A stretch of DNA of 39,027 nucleotides from Halochromatium glycolicum (lineage in GTDB: Bacteria; Pseudomonadota; Gammaproteobacteria; Chromatiales; Chromatiaceae): assembly GCF_016584085.1 (NCBI RefSeq), contig NZ_NRSJ01000048.1:1-39027 (forward strand). Direction: 5' to 3'. Under the pieces are notes generated by a model. It had not been told where the DNA came from, ran no database searches, and was given only the letters and a program-made list of their open reading frames with translations. Position numbers and translations under genes: made by a program. Of this stretch, positions 1 to 6,459 are shown in pieces; the first letter of the stretch is position 1, and each line of letters starts with the position of its first letter.

Positions 1-63
1 CCCCGAGCCAACCCCCTTACCACCCTCTAGCAGGCCCGCCACCCTCTCCTCGCCCTCTCGCCG

Positions 64-2361
64 ATGCGATTGTCGTTCTTGCCTTCCCGGCGTTCCCTGC
101 GCCGCCCGCCACGGCTGCTCCATGCCCTGCTCCATGCCCTGCTCCTGATCGGCTCGACGGCCGCATCCTGGCTGCCGGTCGCGGTCCTCGGACAAGGCGC
201 GGCCGAGCGCGAACCGGTTCGACAGATCGAGATCGGGGTGCTCAGTCACCGGGGTGACGCAGTGACCCAGCGCAACTGGGGACCGACAGCGGACTACCTG
301 ACGCAACAGCTGCCCCGCCACTGTTTCCGGATCAAGCCGCTCGGGTTTGATGAGGTCGGGCCTGCCGTGGCCGCTGGGCGGGTCGACTTCCTGTTGGCCA
401 ACCCGGGGATTTACGTCGACCTCGAGGTCCGTCATCGGATCTCGCGCATCGCCACCATTCGCAACGGTGTCGGCCAGCATGAGCGCAACCTCTTCGGCGG
501 GGTGATCTTCACGCGCCGCGACCATCCCTCGGTCAGCCGCCTCGAGGACGTCAAGGGCAAGCGCCTTATGGCGGTGCATCCGGATTCGCTCGGGGGCTAT
601 CTGATGGCGCTCGACGTGCTGCGCAGCCAGGGCATCCGGGTGCCGAAGGATATCGCCTCGATCCGCTTCGCCGGCATCCATGACAAGGTGGTGCTAGCGG
701 TGCGCGATGGGCGGACGGATGTCGGGATCGTGCGCACCGACATCCTGGAGCAGATGGACCAGAAAGGCCTGATCGAGCTGTCGCGGTTTCGGGTCCTCGG
801 CCAGCGCAGCGATCCCGAGCTGGCGCTGCTGCATAGCACCCCGCTCTACCCCGAATGGCCCTTCAGCACGTTGCAGCGGACCGACAATCGACTGGCCCAG
901 CAGGTTGCGATCGCGCTGATGCAGATGCCGCGTGATGATCCGGCCGCACTCGCCGGCAGCTACTCGGGCTGGACGGTGCCGTTGGACTATCGCCCGGTCC
1001 ACAGCCTGCTCCGCGAGCTGAAGCACCGGCCTTACGACCAGCCCAAGGCATTCACCCTGCTCGATGCGCTCCGGCGCTATTGGCTCGTGGTCGTCCTCGG
1101 CGTTGCCGCACTGCTGGTCATGATCGCGCTCACCAGCCGCCTCCAGGCGCTCAACGCACGCCTGAACCGGGCCAAATCGACGCTCGAGCAGCGCCAACAG
1201 CTGATCCTGAACTCGGTGGCCGAGGGCATCTATGGGGTCGACCTCAACGGCCGCACGACCTTCGTCAATCGCGCCGTCGAACGCATGACCGGCTGGGAGG
1301 CGCACCAGCTGATCGGCTGCAATCAGCACCAGGTGCTGCACCATAGCCATTGCAATGGCACCGCGCATGGCAGCGAGGACTGCCCTGTCTACGCCACCTT
1401 TCGCGACCAGCGGCCGCGGTTCATCGAAGACGACCTGTTCTGGCGCCGAGATGGCTCGAGCTTTCCGGTCGAGTACAGCACCACCCCGATCCGCGACGCC
1501 AACGGCAGGACGGTCGGCAGCGTCGTCGTGTTTCGCGACACCACCGAGCGTCGCGATGCGGCCGAGCGCATCCGCCGCCTGGAGGTCGAGCAGGCCCGCG
1601 TCGCGCGTCTGAGCACGCTCGGCGAGATGGCCTCGGGGATCGCGCACGAGCTCAACCAGCCGCTCACCGCGATCACCACCAATGCCCGTGCCTGCGTGCG
1701 CCTGATCGAAGACGGCCGCAGCAACATGGTCCGTTACAGCGAGATCATGACCAAGATCGCCGAGCAGGCCGAGCGCGCCGGCGAGATCATCCGCCATCTG
1801 CGGCGATTCGTGCGCAAGGAGGCGCCTGAGGTGGCGCCGGTCCGGGTGGCCGAGCTGTTCGACACCGTCAAGGTCTTGCTGCATCAGGATGCGCGCCAGC
1901 ATCGCGTGGCGCTCACCATCGAGATCGACGAGGGCGTCGATTCGGTCATGGTGCAACGGACCCAGATCGAGCAGGTGATCCTGAATCTGGCCCGCAACGC
2001 CATCGAGGCCATGTCCGAAACGCCCGGCAGCCATCGACTGAGGATGTCGGCCAGCCGCTTGGAGGAAGACGGCGCGGACAGGGTGCGAATCTGCATCCAG
2101 GACAACGGCCCCGGAATACCGGAGCGGGTGCGCGAATGCCTGTTCGAGCCCTTTGTCACCACCAAACAGAAGGGCCTCGGGCTCGGTCTCTCGATCAGCG
2201 CCGGCATCGTCGAAACACACGGTGGCCGGCTCAGCGCCGCCGCCACCGAGGCTGGCGCCCGGTTTCAATTCACGCTGCCCGTCGCGGCCAGCGTGTCGCC
2301 TTCAGGGCCCAACACAGCGCAACCAGCTATCAAGCAGTCAACTGGAGTGCAATCGGCATGA
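64..2361 (+). CDS. TtrS-like hybrid-sensor histidine kinase with PhnD-type periplasmic domain
   Basis: Membrane sensor kinase of a two-component pair. The N-terminus (about 1-45) is a basic, hydrophobic signal or anchor. Residues about 50-320 resemble the phosphate/phosphonate-binding PhnD fold used as the sensor in TtrS-type kinases. A membrane segment lies near residues 338-360, then a PAS domain (about 375-495), a HisKA H-box with His528 (in AHELNQP) and a HATPase domain with the N-box near 641, DNGPGIP from Asp680 and a GLGLGLS glycine box. The last codons overlap the response regulator by an ATGA. TtrS in Salmonella senses tetrathionate; here the ligand is unknown, but soxXAKL lies directly downstream, so a sulfur compound is a reasonable guess. 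Architecture is clear; the ligand and the TtrS name are inference. The ATG at 64 is the earliest good start but lies near the window edge and has no clear ribosome site. Confidence 0.85.
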   Translation: MRLSFLPSRRSLRRPPRLLHALLHALLLIGSTAASWLPVAVLGQGAAEREPVRQIEIGVLSHRGDAVTQRNWGPTADYLTQQLPRHCFRIKPLGFDEVGPAVAAGRVDFLLANPGIYVDLEVRHRISRIATIRNGVGQHERNLFGGVIFTRRDHPSVSRLEDVKGKRLMAVHPDSLGGYLMALDVLRSQGIRVPKDIASIRFAGIHDKVVLAVRDGRTDVGIVRTDILEQMDQKGLIELSRFRVLGQRSDPELALLHSTPLYPEWPFSTLQRTDNRLAQQVAIALMQMPRDDPAALAGSYSGWTVPLDYRPVHSLLRELKHRPYDQPKAFTLLDALRRYWLVVVLGVAALLVMIALTSRLQALNARLNRAKSTLEQRQQLILNSVAEGIYGVDLNGRTTFVNRAVERMTGWEAHQLIGCNQHQVLHHSHCNGTAHGSEDCPVYATFRDQRPRFIEDDLFWRRDGSSFPVEYSTTPIRDANGRTVGSVVVFRDTTERRDAAERIRRLEVEQARVARLSTLGEMASGIAHELNQPLTAITTNARACVRLIEDGRSNMVRYSEIMTKIAEQAERAGEIIRHLRRFVRKEAPEVAPVRVAELFDTVKVLLHQDARQHRVALTIEIDEGVDSVMVQRTQIEQVILNLARNAIEAMSETPGSHRLRMSASRLEEDGADRVRICIQDNGPGIPERVRECLFEPFVTTKQKGLGLGLSISAGIVETHGGRLSAAATEAGARFQFTLPVAASVSPSGPNTAQPAIKQSTGVQSA

Positions 2362-3008
2362 CCAACGCTGAGCCACAGGTGTTCATCGTCGATGATGATG
2401 ACGAGGTTCGAGACGCCATCAGCCTATTGATGGACTCGGTCGGACTCCCGGTCCGTGCCTACGAGTCGGCACAGGCGTTCCTCGACGACTTCGACCCGCA
2501 GCGACCCGGCTGCCTGATCCTCGATGTCCGCATGCGCGGCATGAGCGGGCTCGAGCTTCAGGCACGCCTCGCAAACGAGCCGCTCTACCCTCCGATCGTG
2601 ATCATCACCGGTCATGGTGATGTCCCGATGGCGGTCCGGGCGGTCCAGGCCGGTGCCGTCGACTTCCTCGAGAAGCCTTTCAACGATCAGGCCCTGCTCG
2701 ATGCCGTCCACCGAGCGCTCGGCGTGGATGGCCGCCGCCGCGGCCACGCGATGCGGGTGGCAGAGGTGAATCAACGGCTCGACCGTCTGACGCCGCGCGA
2801 GCGTGAGATCCTCGATCAGATCGTCGCCGGCAAACGCAATAAGGTCATCGCCGCTGACTTGCAGATCAGCCAGTCCACCGTCGAGGCCCATCGCGCCAAG
2901 GTGATGGACAAGCTCGGGGCGCGCTCCTTGTCCGAGCTCATGCGCTTGATGCTCGAGCACCAGCTCGCCGCCGAGGAACCCTTGGAAAACCACCAGTCAT
3001 TCGGGTGA
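2358..3008 (+). CDS. FixJ/TtrR-family LuxR-type response regulator
   Basis: Partner of the preceding kinase, 216 residues. The receiver domain spans about 7-120, with the acidic pocket VDDDDE near 11-16, the phosphoacceptor Asp56 in LILDVR, Thr84 in the IITGHGD stretch and Lys106 in FLEKPF. A LuxR/FixJ-type helix-turn-helix follows at about 137-200 (LTPREREIL, then STVEAHRAKVMDKL). The start is the ATG that overlaps the kinase stop (ATGA at 2358-2361), with GGAG about ten bases upstream; longer readings upstream are just the kinase gene in another frame. Dimers of this family usually bind inverted repeats; two such repeats lie between this gene and soxX, so sox regulation is a plausible role. 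It reads away toward soxX in the same direction, but no terminator is seen between them. Confidence 0.88.
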   Translation: MTNAEPQVFIVDDDDEVRDAISLLMDSVGLPVRAYESAQAFLDDFDPQRPGCLILDVRMRGMSGLELQARLANEPLYPPIVIITGHGDVPMAVRAVQAGAVDFLEKPFNDQALLDAVHRALGVDGRRRGHAMRVAEVNQRLDRLTPREREILDQIVAGKRNKVIAADLQISQSTVEAHRAKVMDKLGARSLSELMRLMLEHQLAAEEPLENHQSFG

Positions 3009-3325
3009 CAACAGGAATTTCCGGCCCCAAGACGCGTCTGATAGGCTCTCAGGGATTGCAATGCGTTTTCGCAAAGTTGCGTTGATCGCGATCTTTCGTC
3101 AGTATTTTCCGTCGGTCACGCAGCGCGATTGCGAAGGATCAGGGCCGCTTCCTGATCAGCAGAGCGGCCGCGGATGCGTTGCCTGGATGATCACAACAGC
3201 GGGCGCATCCAATGCGCAACTTAGGGACCGACAACCCTAAGGCACCAAAACGAGAGACGTCGCCGGCTTCTGCTGCAGCGACCCGAATCACCTGCACCAA
3301 GCCATCAAGCATCAGGAGGTACACC
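3009..3325 (+). promoter_or_regulatory. Regulator-soxX intergenic region with two inverted repeats
   Basis: About 317 bases without a gene. Two perfect dyads are visible: GATCAGG, seven bases, CCTGATC at 3137-3157, and CTTAGGG, eight bases, CCCTAAG at 3220-3241. The second lies about 85 bases upstream of the soxX start. I see no convincing -35/-10 pair, which would fit activator-dependent transcription, and no T-run that would make either dyad a terminator. A strong ribosome-binding site AGGAGGT lies at 3314-3320. That these are binding sites for the upstream FixJ-type regulator is inference. Confidence 0.45.
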
Positions 3326-3700
3326 ATGCTGTCAGCCAGTCCCCGACTCCGCAGCACCACCGCAGCAATCGCCCTCGGCTTGCTCACTGTCCCGGCGGTC
3401 GCGGACATGCCCGCATTGACACTCGAGGGCAGCGTCGAGTCCGGAAAGGAGATCGCGATGACACGCTCCAAGGGCAACTGTATTGCCTGTCACATGATTC
3501 CCGGCGGCGAATCCCCCGGCGCAATCGGCCCCGCGCTCGTCGCGATTCAGACCCGTTACAGCAGCAAGGCCGACCTGGCCCAACAGATCTGGGACCCGAC
3601 AGTGAAGAACCCAGACGTCGTGATGCCGCCGTTCGGCAAGCACGGCATCCTGAGCGACCAGGAGTTTGTCGACGTCGTCGAGTACGTCTGGTCTCTCTGA
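3326..3700 (+). CDS. soxX: SoxX, mono-haem c-type cytochrome subunit of SoxXA
   Basis: Periplasmic subunit of the SoxXA (SoxXAK) complex, which oxidatively couples thiosulfate to the carrier cysteine of SoxYZ. 124 residues with a Sec signal peptide ending near residue 27 (VPAVA/D). One haem-binding motif, Cys52-Ile-Ala-Cys55-His56, and Met100 in the VVMPPFG stretch as the likely second iron ligand; both are typical of SoxX. The ATG at 3326 was chosen because AGGAGGT sits five bases upstream and because the signal peptide begins there; a longer in-frame reading from 3212 adds residues that do not look like a signal sequence. First gene of the soxXAKL cluster; soxA follows after 178 bases. Confidence 0.93.
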   Translation: MLSASPRLRSTTAAIALGLLTVPAVADMPALTLEGSVESGKEIAMTRSKGNCIACHMIPGGESPGAIGPALVAIQTRYSSKADLAQQIWDPTVKNPDVVMPPFGKHGILSDQEFVDVVEYVWSL

Positions 3701-3878
3701 GCCAGAGGTACCCACATCCGTGGTGTCTCGCGACGCATCGTCCATGGCACCCCGAGGATAAGGCGAATGTCGGCTTCGGGCGGCGTCGACAGTGAAGGCT
3801 GCACGAATGGCCCACGCGTCCAACGCCCGATGTCAGATTCCCGCGAATCGGAGCATTCCACCTGGAGGCAATTCCAAG

Positions 3879-4718
3879 ATGAAGAGATCATTGATTACCA
3901 TCAGCGCGTTGGCCGTCGGCTGCCTGCTGGCCGCACCGATCATCGCAAGCACGCCGGAGGAAGATCAGGCCGCCTGGCAGGCCTACTTCCAAGAGCGCTT
4001 CCCGCAGGTGCCGAAGGACGACTTCGCCAACGGCGTCTACTCGATCGACCCGGTCGGCCGCGAGAACTGGGAGGCGATCGAGGAGTTCCCGCCCTACGAG
4101 ACCGCGATCAGCAACGGTGAGGAGATGTGGAACACCCCGTTCGCGAACGGCAAGACCTACGCCGACTGCTTCCCGGACGGGCCAGGCGTCAAGGCCGAGT
4201 ACCCACACTGGGACAAGGAGCGCGGCATGGTGGTCACACTGCCGCTTGCAATCAACGAGTGCCGCGAGGCCAACGGCGAGGAGCCGCTCAAGTACAAGAA
4301 GGGGCCGATCAACGACATTGTCGCCTACATGGCGTACGAATCTCGCGGCGATGTGATCAACGTCGAGATCCCCGAGGACGATCCCCGCGCGCTCGAGGCC
4401 TATGAGAAGGGCAAGCAGTTCTACTTCGCGCGTCGCGGCCAGCTCAACTTCTCTTGCGCCAGCTGCCATGTCGGCAACTCCGGCACCACCCTGCGCACCG
4501 AGATCCTGAGCCCGGCACTTGGCCATACGACCCACTTTCCGGTCTATCGCTCCAAGTGGGGCGCAATGGGCACCCTGCATCGGCGCTTTTCGGGCTGCAA
4601 CAAGCAGGTCCGCGCCAAGCCGTTCGAGGCCCAGGGCGAAGAATATCGGAACCTCGAATACTTCCTGACCTACATGAACAACGGCTTCGAGATCAACGGC
4701 CCGGGCGCACGCAAGTAG
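3879..4718 (+). CDS. soxA: SoxA, mono-haem L-cysteine S-thiosulfotransferase subunit
   Basis: Catalytic subunit of SoxXA, 279 residues, exported (signal about 1-23, IIAS/TPEE). Only one haem motif is present, Cys193-Ala-Ser-Cys196-His197, in the C-terminal domain. The N-terminal domain keeps Cys97 and Cys128, probably a disulfide, where two-haem SoxA proteins carry an extra CXXCH. Cys240 in RRFSGCNKQ matches the conserved active-site cysteine that ligates the haem and is modified to a persulfide in characterised SoxA. This mono-haem form is the one known from green and purple sulfur bacteria, which commonly also have SoxK. The ATG at 3879 follows GGAGG at 3864-3868 and starts a good signal peptide; upstream in-frame Met codons at 3792 and 3807 do not. 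Confidence 0.94.
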   Translation: MKRSLITISALAVGCLLAAPIIASTPEEDQAAWQAYFQERFPQVPKDDFANGVYSIDPVGRENWEAIEEFPPYETAISNGEEMWNTPFANGKTYADCFPDGPGVKAEYPHWDKERGMVVTLPLAINECREANGEEPLKYKKGPINDIVAYMAYESRGDVINVEIPEDDPRALEAYEKGKQFYFARRGQLNFSCASCHVGNSGTTLRTEILSPALGHTTHFPVYRSKWGAMGTLHRRFSGCNKQVRAKPFEAQGEEYRNLEYFLTYMNNGFEINGPGARK

Positions 4719-4758
4719 CCCCACAGCCGTTCTGAGACCGAGCTGAAAACGAAGCGCC

Positions 4759-4804
4759 GGTCCCGCCGAGCGAGCCCTGCTAAGCCAGGACCACCGGCGG
4801 GACC
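4759..4804 (+). other. Intercistronic hairpin between soxA and soxK
   Basis: A perfect ten-base inverted repeat, GGTCCCGCCG at 4759-4768 and CGGCGGGACC at 4795-4804, with a 26-base loop that can itself pair (CCTG with CAGG). No T-run follows, so it is not a classical terminator. It would sit at the 3' end of a soxXA message and could protect that end or set different soxXA and soxKL levels; that role is inference. Confidence 0.6.
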
Positions 4805-4834
4805 ATTGAGGAACACGAGAGGAGCTAATTCCGT

Positions 4835-5392
4835 ATGAAGATGCGCCGTATCACCACCGGGATCATCGCCATCGGCCTGATGGTCCTGATCCCGGCGACC
4901 GCCACCTGGGCGACGACCCGCGACGAGGCCGAAGCCGCTATCGCCGAGGCCAAGGTTCTACGCCAACAGGCAGTCGAGGCCGGGGTCGAGGACAGTCTCG
5001 CCGGCGAGATGATCGAGCAGGCCGAATCGCTGCTGCCGTCTCGGCAGTACACCCGTGCACGCCAGTACGCCTACTGGGCGATGCGTCAGGACGAGTTTGC
5101 GATGAAGGTCGCCGCTGGCGAGGTCGAGCTCGAAGACGATAAGGCCGCCGCAGCCGAGGCCATGATCGCCGCCGCGGAGGCGGCCCGCCAAAAGGCCGCC
5201 GAGGTAGGAGGCGAATGGCGCGATGTCGGCAAGATGATCAAGAGCGCCGAAACATTGATGGGAGCCGGTGAATTCGACAAGGCGATCGAGGCTGCAAGTG
5301 CAGCGAAGTTCCAGGCCGAGAAGGGGTACGAGCAGGCGCTGGCCGAGAAGGACGCCGACATGCCCGACTACATGCGTAAAGCGCTCGAGTGA
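4835..5392 (+). CDS. soxK: SoxK (SoxXA-binding protein), double-repeat form
   Basis: Exported 185-residue helical, Ala/Glu-rich protein. SoxK (also SAXB) is the third subunit of SoxXAK and stimulates thiosulfate binding by the cytochrome pair in green and purple sulfur bacteria. Signal peptide about 1-27 (TATWA/TT). The mature part has two similar helical halves: about 31-90 (EAGVEDSLAGEMIEQAESLL) and about 107-170 (GGEWRDVGKMIKSAETLMGA). The second half has the more typical SoxK sequence, with the EWRDxGKxIK pattern; the first looks like a diverged copy. From memory SoxK proteins are about half this length, so this looks like an internal duplication. ATG at 4835 has AGGAG at 4820-4824. The gene lies 116 bases after soxA, past a strong hairpin. 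Confidence 0.82.
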   Translation: MKMRRITTGIIAIGLMVLIPATATWATTRDEAEAAIAEAKVLRQQAVEAGVEDSLAGEMIEQAESLLPSRQYTRARQYAYWAMRQDEFAMKVAAGEVELEDDKAAAAEAMIAAAEAARQKAAEVGGEWRDVGKMIKSAETLMGAGEFDKAIEAASAAKFQAEKGYEQALAEKDADMPDYMRKALE

Positions 5393-5453
5393 CAATCTTT
5401 ACGCCTAGCCCGGGCCAGCCCAATCTAATCCGCCAGCGAGAGGAGAGTCATCC

Positions 5454-6122
5454 ATGCGAAGCCCTTACAACCTGATCGCCGCTGTCTTGCTAATGCTCTT
5501 CGGCACCGCCGCAATCGCCGCCGATAACAAGATCACGCCGATGATCGAGAGCGTCGAGGTCACCGACGACGGCGAGACCGTAACCATCACCCGCGGCCAC
5601 GATCGCAACGCCACCTTGCCCGAGATCTTCCAGAAGACCGACCGCGGCTGCCCGCCGTTCTGCGTCCAGCCGATGCACCCGATCCCGGGCGTCAATACCG
5701 TTGGTGAGCTCGAGGTGCTCGACTACCTGCACCGCATCCACCAGGGCGACAAGTCGATCATGGTGGTCGATTCACGCACCCCGGACTGGGTCATGCGCGG
5801 GACGATCCCAGGCTCGGTCAACATCCCCTGGAACAAGATCAACACCGATACCGCCGGGACCTTCGAGACCCCTGCAGAGGCCGACACCTTCGTCCATATC
5901 CTGGCCGACGAGTTCGGTGCCAATCAGGACCCTCAGACCGGCGAATGGAGCTTCGAAGAGGCCAAGACGCTGGTGCTGTTCTGCAACGGCATCTGGTGTC
6001 CGCAGTCGACCGCCAACCTCAAAACCCTGGTCGAATACGGCTATCCGGTGCACAAGCTGAAGTGGTACCGCGGCGGGATGCAGGACTGGGTCAGCGTCGG
6101 GCTCACCACCGTGAAGCCCTGA
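5454..6122 (+). CDS. soxL: SoxL, periplasmic rhodanese-like sulfurtransferase
   Basis: Exported single-domain rhodanese, 222 residues, of the kind found at the end of soxXAKL clusters in purple and green sulfur bacteria. Signal peptide about 1-23 (AAIA/ADN). The rhodanese domain covers about 82-215: VVDSRTPDWVMRGTIPGSVN early, and the active-site loop FCNGIWCPQS with Cys177 as the sulfur-carrying cysteine and Cys182 five residues later. A Cys66/Cys70 pair precedes the domain. The expected chemistry is transfer of sulfane sulfur between a donor and an acceptor; rhodaneses of this kind have been proposed to take sulfur from SoxYZ, which I cannot test here. GAGAGGAGAG precedes the ATG. An intrinsic terminator follows at 6190. 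Confidence 0.88.
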   Translation: MRSPYNLIAAVLLMLFGTAAIAADNKITPMIESVEVTDDGETVTITRGHDRNATLPEIFQKTDRGCPPFCVQPMHPIPGVNTVGELEVLDYLHRIHQGDKSIMVVDSRTPDWVMRGTIPGSVNIPWNKINTDTAGTFETPAEADTFVHILADEFGANQDPQTGEWSFEEAKTLVLFCNGIWCPQSTANLKTLVEYGYPVHKLKWYRGGMQDWVSVGLTTVKP

Positions 6123-6189
6123 CCACTGCCCAGCCCGCTGCCCAACCCGCTCCCCAGTCCACTGCGGGTTACCGCCAACAGACTGCGAG

Positions 6190-6212
6190 AGGCGCCTTCG
6201 GGCGCCTTTTTT
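6190..6212 (+). terminator. Rho-independent terminator of the sox cluster
   Basis: AGGCGCC, tetraloop TTCG, GGCGCCT followed by a run of T. This is a textbook intrinsic terminator 68 bases after soxL and marks the end of the sox transcription unit. Confidence 0.93.
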
Positions 6213-6459
6213 GTGTCGCCGTCGACGACGACACACGCTTCGTCCCCGATGCCCACCGAACAGGCGGCAGGGTTGCGCCGGATCTCAACAAATCCAATGG
6301 CTTACATTCTCAGATCGGAAAATCGACGCCCGATTTGAGGTGGCCGCCGCGGCCTCCAGCCCCGGACGACCGGATGCGGCCGATTGATGCACCGCACAAA
6401 CCCTCATTGCCGCATCGTCTATAGTGTTTTGTTTTGGCCGTTTGGAGGCATCCAAAGCA
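6213..6459 (+). promoter_or_regulatory. ppsA upstream region
   Basis: Non-coding stretch between the sox terminator and ppsA. A TATAGT -10-like hexamer lies at 6420-6425 within a sequence that becomes T-rich just before the gene. I find no -35 hexamer at normal spacing, so an activator may be needed, or this is not the real promoter. GGAGG at 6444-6448 is the ppsA ribosome site. The rest shows no gene. Confidence 0.35.

Noticed and set aside
694..2268. Long open frame on the - strand (524 codons) across the sensor kinase
   Set aside because: It is the antisense of the kinase; its sequence is Asp/Arg/Gly/His-rich with no domain, a common effect of GC-rich codon use.
6123..6176. Run of similar short CCxxCCCGCTxCC units after soxL
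   Set aside because: Imperfect, short and low complexity; no sign of function beyond the 3' untranslated region.
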